From positions 248,001-312,000 of the forward strand of contig NZ_JABTYE010000004.1 of the NCBI RefSeq assembly GCF_013314895.1: 64,000 nucleotides of DNA, read 5' to 3'. Position numbers and translations under genes: made by a program. The notes beneath the pieces were generated by a model. It worked only from the letters and a program-made list of their open reading frames with translations, made no database searches and was not told the DNA's origin. The stretch is from Cupriavidus gilardii (lineage in GTDB: Bacteria > Pseudomonadota > Gammaproteobacteria > Burkholderiales > Burkholderiaceae). Shown piece after piece: positions 1 to 8,844 of the stretch. Position 1 is the stretch's first letter; every line of letters starts with the position of its first letter.

Positions 1-1346
1 GTGATGCCGACGATCGCGCCCGACACCTGGCTCATCGCCTTGGCGGTTGCCTCGACCGGACCGAGACCTTCCTCGGCCATGATGCGCTCGACGTTCTCGA
101 CCACGACGATCGCGTCGTCGACCAGGATGCCGATCGCCAGCACCATGCCGAACATCGTCATCATGTTGACCGAGAAGCCGAGCGCATACATCACGGCCAG
201 CGTGCCGGCCAGGCACACCGGCACCACGATGGTCGGAATCAGCGTGTAGCGCAGGTTCTGCAGAAACAGCAGCATCACGAGGAACACCAGCACCACCGCT
301 TCGAGCAGCGTGTGGATGACCTTCTCGATGGCGACTTCGACGAAGCGCGAGGTGTCGTACGGAATCGAATACTCGATATCGTCGGGGAAGGACTTCGACA
401 GCTCGTCGAGCCGGGCCTTGACGGCGCGCGCGGTCTCGAGCGCGTTGGCGCCGGGACGCAGTTGCACCGCCGCGCCGACCGCCGGCTTGCCGCTGGTCGT
501 CATGTCGAAGTTGTAGTCCTGCAGGCCCACTTCGAGGCGCGCGACATCGGCCAGCGTCACCTTCGAACCATCCGGATTGGCACGCAGCACGATGGCACCG
601 AACTCCTCGGTGGTGGTCAGCATGCCCTTGACGGCGATGGTCGCGCTCAGCTCCTGCTCGGCGCTGCCGGGCCGGCTGCCGAAGCTGCCGGCCGGCACCT
701 GCACGTTCTGCGCGGCGATCGCCGCGTTGACATCGGCCACCGACAGCCCGTAGCCAAGCAGCTTCTGCGGGTCGATCCACACCCGCATCGCTGCTTCGGC
801 CCCGAAGAACTGCACCTTGCCGACGCCCGGCACGCGCCGGATCTCGTTGTTGATCCGTCGCGCCGCATAGTCGGCGAGCGTGACCATGTCCTTGCCGGCA
901 CCGTCTCCCTTGAAGTTGATCGCGTAGACCATCAGGAAGCCCGCGCTGACCTGCTCGGTACGCAGGCCCTGCCGCGTGACCGCGGCCGGCAGCCGCGCTT
1001 CGGCCTGCTTGATGCGGTTCTGCACATCGACCTGGGCGAGGTCCGGGTTGACGCCCGGCGCGAACGTGACGGTGATTTCGGCGAGGCCGGCGGAGCTGCT
1101 GGACGAGTCGTAGTACAGCATGCCCTTGGCGCCGTTCAGCTCTTCCTCGATGACGCTGGTCACCGAGTCGACCAGCGTGGTTGCCGAGGCGCCGGGGTAG
1201 ATCGCGGTAATCGCGATCTGCGGCGGCGCAACCGTCGGATATTGCGAGACGGGCAGCGACGGCATCGCCAGCAATCCGGCCAGGACGATGAAGATGGCCA
1301 GCACCCAGGCGAAGTTGGGGCGATGAATGAAGAATCTTGGCAGCAT
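1..1346 (-). CDS. RND multidrug efflux transporter, AcrB/MexB (HAE1) type, N-terminal part
   Basis: Inner-membrane proton-driven drug exporter. The first 448 codons are present and the rest lies beyond base 1. The protein begins MLPRFFIHRPNFAWVLAIFI, the usual HAE1 first transmembrane helix, then runs through the porter domain (motifs such as VSQYPTVAPPQI and QVDVQNRIKQAEARLP). It re-enters the membrane at LEAVVLVFLVMLLFLQNLR and reaches the conserved GILVDDAIVVVENVER segment that precedes the proton-relay helix. The ATG lies 32 bases after the stop of the adaptor gene, so the two are almost certainly co-transcribed. Substrates cannot be predicted from sequence. No outer-membrane channel gene is visible, but it could lie beyond the window edge. 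Confidence 0.95.
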   Translation of the reverse strand, partial: MLPRFFIHRPNFAWVLAIFIVLAGLLAMPSLPVSQYPTVAPPQIAITAIYPGASATTLVDSVTSVIEEELNGAKGMLYYDSSSSSAGLAEITVTFAPGVNPDLAQVDVQNRIKQAEARLPAAVTRQGLRTEQVSAGFLMVYAINFKGDGAGKDMVTLADYAARRINNEIRRVPGVGKVQFFGAEAAMRVWIDPQKLLGYGLSVADVNAAIAAQNVQVPAGSFGSRPGSAEQELSATIAVKGMLTTTEEFGAIVLRANPDGSKVTLADVARLEVGLQDYNFDMTTSGKPAVGAAVQLRPGANALETARAVKARLDELSKSFPDDIEYSIPYDTSRFVEVAIEKVIHTLLEAVVLVFLVMLLFLQNLRYTLIPTIVVPVCLAGTLAVMYALGFSVNMMTMFGMVLAIGILVDDAIVVVENVERIMAEEGLGPVEATAKAMSQVSGAIVGI

Positions 1347-1378
1347 GATTTGTGTTCAGTGGCGCGACGCCTGCGCGC

Positions 1379-2581
1379 CTAGCCTCGTTGCCCCGGAGGA
1401 CTGTTCGATGGCGCGGCCTCGGCGGCACGGCTGGCCGGCGCTGCGGGAACTGCGGGGGCTGCCGGGGCGATGCTGACCTTCTGCCCCGGGTTTGCATCGC
1501 CGCCGATCACGATCCGATCGCCCGGCTTGACGCCCTCGACGATCTGCCATTCGCCGCCCTGCATGCGGCCGGTGCGTACCTGGCGAGTCTCGGCGACATC
1601 GCCCTTGCCGACCACCACGAGGTGCGCCTTGCCATCGGGGCCTCGGCGGACCGCCCGCTGCGGCACCAGCATGGCGGCGGGATCGGTGGCATGGGTGACA
1701 TGCACGCGCACGTACATGCCCGGCAGCAACAGGCCGTCATCGTTGGGCAGCTGGCCGCGCAGCGACACCTGACCGGTCTCGCGCTCGACCGAGATGTCGG
1801 AGAACAGCAGCCGCCCTTCCCGCTTCTTGTCGGTGCCTTCGATCGTCACCTGGATCGGCACGCCGCCGTCCCGCTGTTGGCGCAGCCGGCCCTGCTCCAG
1901 CGCTTCGCGCATGCGCATCACGTCGGCGACCGGTTGCTTGAAGTCGACGTAGACCGGATCGAGCTGCTGGATGGTCGCCATCGGCGTGGCCTCGCCCTGC
2001 CCGACCAACGCGCCTTCCGTGACCAGCGCGCGGCCGATCCGTCCCGAGATCGGCGCCCGCACGGTCGCGTACTCGAGGTTCAGGCGCGCAGTTTGCACCT
2101 CCGCCGCGGCACTGCGACGGGCTGCCTGCGCGCTCTTGAGCGCGGCCTGAGCGGAATCGAAGTCCTGGCGGCTCACCGCTTCGATCTCGACCAGCGGGGT
2201 GTAGCGGCGCACCACCGCGGCGGCCTCGGACAGCACCGCTTCGGCCCGGGCCAGCTCGCCTTCGGCGCGCGACAGCGCCGCCTGCAAGGGCGCGGGATCG
2301 ATCTGGAACAGCGGATCGCCGGCCTTGACGTCGGCGCCTTCCTTGAAGTTGCGCTTGAGCACGATGCCGGGCACCCGAGCCCGTACTTCGGCGACGCGAA
2401 CCGGTTCGATGCGGCCCGGCAGTTCGCTGCTGACCGCCATCGGCCTGGGCTCCAAGGTCAGCACATCGACCGACGGAGGCGCAGGCGCCGGCTCCTGGTC
2501 GGCATTGCCGCACGCCGTCATGGCAATGGCGGCAGCCAGCACGGCGACGGTCCGCCGCCCTTGCCATGGAAAGTGCTTCAT
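1379..2581 (-). CDS. RND efflux periplasmic adaptor (membrane fusion protein, AcrA/MexA type)
   Basis: Bridges the RND pump to an outer-membrane channel. The 400-residue product starts MKHFPWQGRRTVAVLAAAIAM and carries a lipoprotein-like signal ending TAC-G, so it is probably lipid-anchored in the periplasm. It has the paired lipoyl halves (PGIVLKRNFKEGADVKAGDPLFQIDP and TVRAPISGRIGRALVTEGALV) around a coiled-coil hairpin, then beta-barrel and membrane-proximal domains. I use the ATG at 2581 rather than the in-frame ATG at 2608 because the signal peptide begins there. It is first in the operon with the RND gene and divergent from a TetR-family gene, the usual acrR-acrAB arrangement. Confidence 0.95.
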   Translation of the reverse strand: MKHFPWQGRRTVAVLAAAIAMTACGNADQEPAPAPPSVDVLTLEPRPMAVSSELPGRIEPVRVAEVRARVPGIVLKRNFKEGADVKAGDPLFQIDPAPLQAALSRAEGELARAEAVLSEAAAVVRRYTPLVEIEAVSRQDFDSAQAALKSAQAARRSAAAEVQTARLNLEYATVRAPISGRIGRALVTEGALVGQGEATPMATIQQLDPVYVDFKQPVADVMRMREALEQGRLRQQRDGGVPIQVTIEGTDKKREGRLLFSDISVERETGQVSLRGQLPNDDGLLLPGMYVRVHVTHATDPAAMLVPQRAVRRGPDGKAHLVVVGKGDVAETRQVRTGRMQGGEWQIVEGVKPGDRIVIGGDANPGQKVSIAPAAPAVPAAPASRAAEAAPSNSPPGQRG

Positions 2582-2602
2582 GTCGTACCTTCGCTGTTTG
2601 CA

Positions 2603-2652
2603 AAGCATCGGATGGTACGCCGGTTCGTCAGATGAATCAATAACGATTCATC
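2603..2652 (-). promoter_or_regulatory. Promoter and TetR-type operator upstream of the efflux operon
   Basis: A perfect 8-bp inverted repeat, GATGAATC-N6-GATTCATC, occupies 2631-2652. On the minus strand a TTGATT hexamer inside this repeat is followed after 17 bases by TACCAT, a plausible -35/-10 pair reading toward the adaptor gene. A repressor bound to the palindrome would block that promoter, so this is the natural operator for the divergent TetR-family protein. The binding itself is inference. Confidence 0.6.
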
Positions 2653-2764
2653 CGGTAAGGAAACTGGCGTTTTTGGCCGATAATCCCTCCGCGCCAACGT
2701 CGCACTCCGCCAACAAGTCACAGAAAAGTGCTTTTCGAGACATAACAGTGAAACCCACACCGTC

Positions 2765-3352
2765 ATGACGGCTGCCATCGCATCGAACGAAGACCACAGC
2801 CGACTCCTCGCCGCCCTCGCGCTCGCCCTTGTCGACCAGCCTCGCGGCACCTTGCAGGATCTGGCCAAAGCCGTCGGCATCAGCAAGGCAACGCTGTATC
2901 GCTTCTGCCGTACCCGGGACCAATTGATTTCCCGTCTGATCGACCATTGCGTCCGCGTACTCGCCGAAGTCATCCAGTCGGCCGGACTGGACGATCCTTC
3001 TCCCCTTGCCGCGCTACGACGCCTGAATGCCAACATGGTCGAGCAGCGGGAGGTGGCCGCATTCCTCATCTACTACTGGCGAGAGGTCGTCTCCGGCGTG
3101 TCGTCGGATTGGCAGACCGACTGGGAGGGCAAGCTCGACGCCTTCTTTCTGCGCGGACAACAGCAAGGCGTCTTCCGCATCGACATCACCGCCCAGGCGC
3201 TGACCGAAATCTGGGCGTCGGTGCTGATCGGTCTGCTCGATGGCGAGCGGCGCGGCCGCATTGCGCGGGCGGGCCTGGCGGCGGTGGCGGAACGGGCCTT
3301 CCTGCAGGGCGCCGGGGCGCCTTCCGTGCAAGTAACCAGCGCCAACCCTTGA
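2765..3352 (+). CDS. TetR/AcrR-family transcriptional regulator, probable efflux repressor
   Basis: A 195-residue DNA-binding regulator. The N-terminal helix-turn-helix reads GTLQDLAKAVGISKATLYRFCRTRDQLISRLIDH, the characteristic TetR recognition region. The remainder is the variable all-helical ligand-binding and dimerisation domain. It is divergently transcribed from the adaptor/RND pair across a spacer with a perfect inverted repeat, so local repression of the efflux operon is expected and the ligand is probably a pump substrate. A GATAAT hexamer at about 2690 could be its -10 element, but I see no convincing -35. Confidence 0.93.
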   Translation: MTAAIASNEDHSRLLAALALALVDQPRGTLQDLAKAVGISKATLYRFCRTRDQLISRLIDHCVRVLAEVIQSAGLDDPSPLAALRRLNANMVEQREVAAFLIYYWREVVSGVSSDWQTDWEGKLDAFFLRGQQQGVFRIDITAQALTEIWASVLIGLLDGERRGRIARAGLAAVAERAFLQGAGAPSVQVTSANP

Positions 3353-3427
3353 TCGTCACGCAAGAATCATTTGCCGAATGGCGGGTTTTTCCAGACCGGC
3401 GGGATCCCCACAATCGTCGCATCGCGA

Positions 3428-3456
3428 GATCGGCATGGCCCACGGCCACGCCGATC
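3428..3456. promoter_or_regulatory. Long inverted repeat in the leader of the Old Yellow Enzyme gene
   Basis: Two 13-bp arms, GATCGGCATGGCC and GGCCACGCCGATC, are separated by CAC and match at 12 of 13 positions. The repeat sits 25 bases before the ATG at 3482 and 75 bases after the TetR stop. It has no T-run, so it does not look like an intrinsic terminator. It could be an operator for an electrophile- or redox-sensing repressor or an mRNA hairpin near the ribosome-binding site. Confidence 0.4.
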
Positions 3457-3481
3457 CGGAATCCGCAACCGTGAGGACCCC

Positions 3482-4597
3482 ATGCTGTTTACGCCCTATC
3501 GCCTTGGACATCTGACCACCGCAAACCGTATCGTGATGCCGCCGATGACCCGCTCGCGGGCGGGCGAAGGCGGCGTGGCGACCGACCTGATGGCCGAGTA
3601 TTACCGTCAGCGCGCCTCGGCCGGACTGATCATTTCCGAAGGCACGCAGATCAGCCAGCAGGGTCAGGGCTATGCCTGGACACCCGGCATCTACACGCCC
3701 GAACAGGTGGCGGGCTGGCGCAAGGTCACCGACGCCGTGCACGCCGCCGGCGGCGCCATGTTTGCGCAGCTGTGGCATGTCGGCCGTGTCTCGCACACCT
3801 CGCTGCAGCCGGGCAATGCCGCGCCGGTGTCCTCCTCGGCGCTGGTGGCCGAAGGGGTCAAGGTCTTTATCGATGTCGAAGGCAAGGGGCCCGCCGGCGG
3901 TGCCGGTGCGATGGTCCAGCACTCGACGCCGCGTGCGCTGACGATCCCGGAAATCCATGGCATCGTGCGCGACTACGCGCACGCCGCGCGCAATGCGCTC
4001 GAGGCAGGCTTCGACGGCGTCGAGCTGCATGGCGCCAACGGCTATCTGATCAATCAGTTCATCGATTCGCAGGCCAACGCGCGCACCGACGAGTACGGCG
4101 GTTCGCTGCACAACCGGCTGCGCTTTCTGAAGGAAGTCGCGCAGGCCGTGACCGACGTCGTCGGCAAGGATCGCATCGGCGTGCGCCTGGCCCCGCTGAC
4201 CACGCTGCAGGGCGCGATCGACGACACGCCGCAAGCCACCTACCTCGCCGCTGCGCACGCGCTTGGCAAGATCGGCGTGGCCTATATCCACATCGCGGAA
4301 GCCGATTGGGAAGACGCGCCGCTGATGCCGGCCGCCTTCAAGGAGGCGCTGCGCGAGGTCTACCCCGGCACGCTGATCTACTCGGGCAACTACAACAAGG
4401 CGCGTGCCCAGGAGGCGCTCGCCAAGGGTTGGGCCGACCTGGTCGGCTTTGGCCGCAGCTTTATCGCCAATCCCGACCTGCCCTACCGGCTGCGCCACGA
4501 CCTGCCGATCCATCCCGGCAATCGGGCCAGCTATTTCGGCGGAGGCGCCGCGGGCTACACCGATTACCCCGAGTACGCGGCGAGCGCGGCGGCCTGA
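3482..4597 (+). CDS. Old Yellow Enzyme family NADH:flavin oxidoreductase (NemA-like ene-reductase)
   Basis: A 371-residue FMN-dependent reductase of activated alkenes, quinones or nitro compounds. The FMN-barrel start LFTPYRLGHLTTANRIVMPPMTRSRA is typical of the NemA/OYE branch. The substrate-anchoring pair lies in ELHGANGYLINQFID, and the phosphate-binding end is seen in DLVGFGRSFIANPDLPYRL. The ATG at 3482 follows a GTGAGGA ribosome-binding site by six bases. The longer in-frame extension back to 3371 lacks family similarity and runs through the leader repeat. It stands alone, convergent with the carboxylase gene; a detoxification role is likely, but the natural substrate is unknown. Confidence 0.93.
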   Translation: MLFTPYRLGHLTTANRIVMPPMTRSRAGEGGVATDLMAEYYRQRASAGLIISEGTQISQQGQGYAWTPGIYTPEQVAGWRKVTDAVHAAGGAMFAQLWHVGRVSHTSLQPGNAAPVSSSALVAEGVKVFIDVEGKGPAGGAGAMVQHSTPRALTIPEIHGIVRDYAHAARNALEAGFDGVELHGANGYLINQFIDSQANARTDEYGGSLHNRLRFLKEVAQAVTDVVGKDRIGVRLAPLTTLQGAIDDTPQATYLAAAHALGKIGVAYIHIAEADWEDAPLMPAAFKEALREVYPGTLIYSGNYNKARAQEALAKGWADLVGFGRSFIANPDLPYRLRHDLPIHPGNRASYFGGGAAGYTDYPEYAASAAA

Positions 4598-4627
4598 ACC
4601 GGACCCCTTGAGCGAGGCCGAACGACC

Positions 4628-6358
4628 TCAGGCAATCTCGGCCAGCCGCGCACCCGCCGTCAGGAACGTGCCCGCGCTGGCCTGCCAGGTTATGCGGCCA
4701 TCGCGATGCGCATGGACCTGCATCTCCATCTTCATCGCCTCCATCACCGCGATCAGGTCGCCTTCCTTGACCTCGTCGCCTACCGCCACCTTCCACGCTT
4801 GCACCGTGCCCGCGATCGGTGACGGCAACTCGGCGGGGTTGGTTGCGGCGGCCTGAGCCGGTTTTTCGGCTTCGCCAGTCGCAGGGGCGCTGGCCAGGCC
4901 CCGGATCCATTGCGCCGGCACGCCCAGCACCATGCGCCGGCCGTCGACCTCGATCGCGGTGCGCAACAGGCTGTCATCCTGCTGCGGCTGCGCGCGGGCG
5001 GCGGCGGCAAGCGGCTCGGCGAAGTCGGACTCGATCCAGCGCGTGTGGACCTTGAAGCCATCTGTGCCGACGAAATCCGGGTGGTCTATCACGGCGCGAT
5101 GGAATGGCAGCACCGATGCCACGCCCTCGATCCGGAATTCGCGCAGCGCCCGACGGGCGCGCGCCAATACCTGTTCGCGCGTGGCGCCGGTCACGATCAG
5201 CTTGGCCATCAGCGAATCGAACGTACTCGGCACCACCGAGCCCGACTGGACGCCGGAGTCGACGCGCACACCGGGCCCGGACGGCGCGTCGAAGCGCTGC
5301 ACCGGCCCGGGCGTGGGCAGGAAGCCCCGACCCACGTCCTCGGCGTTGATGCGGAACTCGATGGCGTGCCCCAGCGGCACCGGGGTCTCGGTGATCGACA
5401 GCGGCAGGCCATCGGCCACGCGCAGTTGCTCGACGACCAGATCGACGCCGGTGGTCTGCTCGGTCACCGGGTGTTCGACCTGCAGCCGCGTGTTGACCTC
5501 GAGGAACGAGATCGCACCGGTGGCGCTGAGCAGGAATTCCACCGTGCCGGCGCTGGTATAGCCCGCGGCCGCGCAGATGTCCCGCGCCGCCGCGTGAATC
5601 CTTGCGCGCTGTTCATCGGTCAGGAACGGCGCCGGCGCCTCTTCGACGAGCTTCTGGTTCCGGCGTTGCAGCGAGCAATCGCGCGTGCCGAGCACGACCA
5701 CATTGCCGTGCCGGTCGGCCAGGACCTGCGCTTCGATATGGCGCGGCTTGTCCAGGAACTGCTCGACGAAACATTCGCCGCGGCCGAAGGCGGTCACCGC
5801 CTCGCGCACCGCCGATGCGTACAGCTCCTCCACCTCGTCCATGCGCCACGCGATCTTCATGCCGCGGCCGCCGCCACCGAAGGCGGCCTTGATGATGATC
5901 GGCAGGCCGTGCCGTTCGGCAAAGGCCAGCACCTCGTTGGCGTCGGCGACCGGCTCGGGCGTGCCGGCGACCAGCGGAGCGCCGACCTGCAGCGCGATCT
6001 TGCGCGCCTGCACCTTGTCGCCGAGCCGTGCGATCGTGGCCGGCGACGGGCCGATCCACGTCAGGCCGGCATCGATGACGGCCTGCGCGAACGCCTCGCT
6101 CTCCGACAGAAAGCCGTAGCCGGGATGCACGGCATCGGCGCCGCTGCGGCGGGCGATCTCGAGCAGCTTGGCAATGTTCAGATAGGTCTCGGCCGGACGG
6201 TCGCCGTCGAGCCCGTACGCCTCGTCGGCCAGGCGCGCGTGCATCGCGTCGATATCGGCATTGGCATACACGGCGACGGAGCCGACGCCGTAGTCGGCGC
6301 AGGCGCGGATGATGCGGACGGCGATCTCGCCACGGTTGGCAATCAGGACTTTCTTCAT
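4628..6358 (-). CDS. Biotin carboxylase with C-terminal BCCP domain (acetyl/propionyl/urea-carboxylase alpha-chain type)
   Basis: A 576-residue two-domain enzyme that carboxylates its own biotin using ATP and bicarbonate. Residues 1-445 are biotin carboxylase: [19 protein letters not shown], the ATP-grasp glycine loop [12 protein letters not shown], and [14 protein letters not shown]. Residues about 500-576 form the biotinyl carrier domain with the acceptor lysine in MEAMKME. The ATG at 6358 is where homology begins; an in-frame extension to 6454 overlaps the upstream gene. No acyl-CoA carboxyltransferase gene is next to it. The adjacent gene instead encodes the AHS1/AHS2 pair that forms the carboxyltransferase part of urea carboxylase, so the acceptor may be a lactam or amide rather than an acyl-CoA. 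Confidence 0.93.
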   Translation of the reverse strand: MKKVLIANRGEIAVRIIRACADYGVGSVAVYANADIDAMHARLADEAYGLDGDRPAETYLNIAKLLEIARRSGADAVHPGYGFLSESEAFAQAVIDAGLTWIGPSPATIARLGDKVQARKIALQVGAPLVAGTPEPVADANEVLAFAERHGLPIIIKAAFGGGGRGMKIAWRMDEVEELYASAVREAVTAFGRGECFVEQFLDKPRHIEAQVLADRHGNVVVLGTRDCSLQRRNQKLVEEAPAPFLTDEQRARIHAAARDICAAAGYTSAGTVEFLLSATGAISFLEVNTRLQVEHPVTEQTTGVDLVVEQLRVADGLPLSITETPVPLGHAIEFRINAEDVGRGFLPTPGPVQRFDAPSGPGVRVDSGVQSGSVVPSTFDSLMAKLIVTGATREQVLARARRALREFRIEGVASVLPFHRAVIDHPDFVGTDGFKVHTRWIESDFAEPLAAAARAQPQQDDSLLRTAIEVDGRRMVLGVPAQWIRGLASAPATGEAEKPAQAAATNPAELPSPIAGTVQAWKVAVGDEVKEGDLIAVMEAMKMEMQVHAHRDGRITWQASAGTFLTAGARLAEIA

Positions 6359-6396
6359 CGCGAATCTCGGTGCGGAAATCTCGGTGGGACGCCCGC

Positions 6397-8040
6397 TCAG
6401 TCGGCAGACGGTTGCAGTGCTTCGAAGGGACCGACCAGGTTGAAGCGCAGCCACGCGCCGACCGGAATCTGGCCCGCACGATCGAGGTGGTAAGGCGCCA
6501 CGGCGCCGATCACCGGATAGCCCCCGGTCAGCGGATGGTCGGCCAGGAACAGGATCGGTTGACCGCTGGGGGGCACCTGTAGCGCGCCCAGCACCGTGCC
6601 TTCGCTGGGCAGCTCGCCGGTGATGGCGCGTTCCAGCGGGACCTCGCCAGCCAGCCGCAAACCCACGCGGTTGGACTGCGGCGTGACCCGCCAGCGCTGC
6701 CCGGCCAGCCGCGCAACCGACTCGGGTGTGAACCAGTCAGTGCGCGGGCCGAGCACCACGTCGAGCACGACGTCCCGATCGACCGTCGGCAGGTCGGCGG
6801 CCGGCTGCTCTGGCATGCCGACCACGGCGCCGACGGGCGCGGGCAACACACCCAACACATCGCCGACGGCCAACGGTGCCGGTCCGATTCCGGCAAGCGT
6901 GTCGGTGGCGCAGCTGCCGAGCACCGGGGCAACGGCAAAGCCGCCGCGTGCCGCGATATAGCAGCGGGCGCCGGCGCCCGGCTGGCCAAGGCTCAGCGTG
7001 TCGCCATCGGCCAGGGCCACGGCCTGATGCGTCGGCACGTTCCACTGCCGGCCGTCTGCGGTACGCAGGGTCAGCGGTGCCTGCGCGCCGGTGACGGCCA
7101 GCACGGTGTCCCCCTGGCTCTGCAATTGCAGACCGCCGCCGACGGTTTCGAGCGCGGCACTGTCGCTGCGATTGCCGACCAGGCGGTTGGCCGTCCTCAA
7201 CGCCGCCTGGTCCAGTGCGCCCGAGGCCGACACGCCCTGCCCCGCCTGCCCGTGGCGGCCCGGATCCTGGAACACCGTCAGCAATCCAGTGCACCTGACC
7301 TTCAGCGCGGCGGACGAGGCCGCCCTGCCGGGCTGGCCATGCGGGTCGACTGCCGGCACAGCGCCGCTTCCCGCCCCATCCGGGCGGCTGCCGGCCGTGC
7401 CGATGGGGGTGTCAAAGCCACCATCCAATGCCGCCATATCGACAAAGCGCACGCGATAACCCGGCTGCAGCAACGCCGGTTGCTCACGGCCCAGGTCCCA
7501 CATCGGCACCGGCGTCGTGCCGATGATCTGCCAGCCGCCGGGGCTGGCCTTCGGATACACGCCGCTGAAGGCGCCGGCGAGCCCCACGGCGCCGGCCGGA
7601 ATCTGCGTGCGCGGCGTACGGCGGCGCGGTACGTCCAGCGAGGGGTGGCCGCCGCTCAGATAGGCAAAGCCGGGGGCGAAGCCGGTGAAGGCGACGGTGT
7701 ATTCGCTGCCGGTGTGGCGGCGCACGACTTCAGCAGGCGTGATGCCAAGCCACTGCGCCACCTCGGCCAGATCCTCGCCGTCATAGCGCACCGGGATCTC
7801 GATCAGCGTATTGCTGCGCTCGACACGCTGCGACAGATCGCGCGAGGCAATGGCGCGGACCAACGCGGAAGCGGTGGTCGCCCAGGGCCGGTAGTGCACG
7901 AGAATCGTGCGGGCGGCGGGCACAAGCTCCGCCACGCCGTGCAAAGGATCGCGCTGCAGCGAGGCCAGCAGCGCCAGCGTCTGGTCCAGATCGGCCAGCT
8001 CGACCAGCAGCGCATTCAGGGAAACGGGCAGGAAACGCAA
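6397..8040 (-). CDS. Fused PxpB-PxpC (AHS1-AHS2 / KipI-KipA) 5-oxoprolinase or allophanate-hydrolase-type subunit
   Basis: A 547-residue fusion. Residues 1-215 form the AHS1/PxpB half, with [36 protein letters not shown] and [11 protein letters not shown]. After a Gly/Pro-rich linker, residues about 245-547 form the AHS2/PxpC half, with [20 protein letters not shown] and [13 protein letters not shown]. Known PxpB and PxpC are separate chains that act with PxpA to cleave 5-oxoproline; fused forms occur in urea amidolyase relatives. I start at TTG 8040: GGAG at 8047-8050 is six bases upstream, and the protein then opens on the conserved RFLPVS motif. Upstream codons in this frame overlap pxpA and have no AHS1 similarity. 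Confidence 0.9.
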   Translation of the reverse strand: MRFLPVSLNALLVELADLDQTLALLASLQRDPLHGVAELVPAARTILVHYRPWATTASALVRAIASRDLSQRVERSNTLIEIPVRYDGEDLAEVAQWLGITPAEVVRRHTGSEYTVAFTGFAPGFAYLSGGHPSLDVPRRRTPRTQIPAGAVGLAGAFSGVYPKASPGGWQIIGTTPVPMWDLGREQPALLQPGYRVRFVDMAALDGGFDTPIGTAGSRPDGAGSGAVPAVDPHGQPGRAASSAALKVRCTGLLTVFQDPGRHGQAGQGVSASGALDQAALRTANRLVGNRSDSAALETVGGGLQLQSQGDTVLAVTGAQAPLTLRTADGRQWNVPTHQAVALADGDTLSLGQPGAGARCYIAARGGFAVAPVLGSCATDTLAGIGPAPLAVGDVLGVLPAPVGAVVGMPEQPAADLPTVDRDVVLDVVLGPRTDWFTPESVARLAGQRWRVTPQSNRVGLRLAGEVPLERAITGELPSEGTVLGALQVPPSGQPILFLADHPLTGGYPVIGAVAPYHLDRAGQIPVGAWLRFNLVGPFEALQPSAD

Positions 8041-8050
8041 ATCGAACTCC
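8041..8050 (-). promoter_or_regulatory. Ribosome-binding site deciding a TTG start for pxpBC
   Basis: On the minus strand GGAG (8047-8050) is followed by TTCGAT and then TTG at 8040. There is no in-frame ATG or GTG nearby that preserves the conserved N-terminus, so this TTG is the best start. Confidence 0.65.
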
Positions 8051-8077
8051 GCAAATGCCAGATCCAGCGCTGCACGT

Positions 8078-8833
8078 TCAGGCGAACGCGCAGACCTTGA
8101 CGCCGTCGCGCTCCAGCGCATCCCGCACGGCGCGCGCCATTTCCAGCGCGCCGTCACTGTCGCCGTGCACGCAGATGGATTGCGCCTCGATGCGGGCCAC
8201 GCTGCCGTCGATGGCACGCACCGTCCCCTCCCGCACGAGGCGCAACATCCGCTCGGCGACCTCGGCCTCGTCGTGCAGCACCGCGCCCTTCTGGCGCCGA
8301 GACACCAGCGTGCCCTGCGGCGTGTAGGCGCGGTCGGCAAACGCTTCGGCAATGACGCGCAGGCCGGCTTCGCGCGCCCAGCCGACGAGCGGCGAGCCGG
8401 CCAGCGCGACCAGCGCCAGCTCGGGATTGACCGCGCGGATCGCGGTGATCACGTCCCGTGCCTGACGCTCGTCGCTGGCGATGGTGTTGTACAACGCGCC
8501 GTGCGGCTTGACGTACCGCACCGTCGTGCCGACCGTCGCCGCCATTCCGGCCAGGGCGCTGATCTGGTAAATCACGTCGGCGATCAGGTCGTCGCTGGCA
8601 AGGTCCATGTTGCGACGGCCGAATCCTTGCAGGTCCGGATACGAGACATGGGCGCCCACGGCAACGCCGCGCGCCTTGGCGGCCTTCAGCGTCTGGAGGA
8701 TGCCGGCCGGATCGCCGGCATGAAAACCGCAGGCCACGTTGGCGCTGCTGACGATGTCCAGCATGGCGGCATCGTTGCCCATATGCCAGGCGCCAAAGCT
8801 CTCGCCCAGATCGCTGTTCAGATCGATTTGCAT
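8078..8833 (-). CDS. pxpA: 5-oxoprolinase subunit PxpA (LamB/YcsF family)
   Basis: A 251-residue TIM-barrel-like protein that, with PxpB and PxpC, performs ATP-dependent opening of 5-oxoproline to glutamate. Family signatures are [21 protein letters not shown] at the start, [39 protein letters not shown], and the C-terminal [15 protein letters not shown]. The ATG at 8833 is 11 bases downstream of the MFS stop, and the stop is 37 bases before the pxpBC TTG start. A longer in-frame ORF upstream simply reads through the MFS gene in the wrong frame. A neighbouring biotin carboxylase suggests this copy may serve a biotin-linked variant of the reaction. Confidence 0.94.
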   Translation of the reverse strand: MQIDLNSDLGESFGAWHMGNDAAMLDIVSSANVACGFHAGDPAGILQTLKAAKARGVAVGAHVSYPDLQGFGRRNMDLASDDLIADVIYQISALAGMAATVGTTVRYVKPHGALYNTIASDERQARDVITAIRAVNPELALVALAGSPLVGWAREAGLRVIAEAFADRAYTPQGTLVSRRQKGAVLHDEAEVAERMLRLVREGTVRAIDGSVARIEAQSICVHGDSDGALEMARAVRDALERDGVKVCAFA

Positions 8834-8844
8834 GGCATCCAGCC

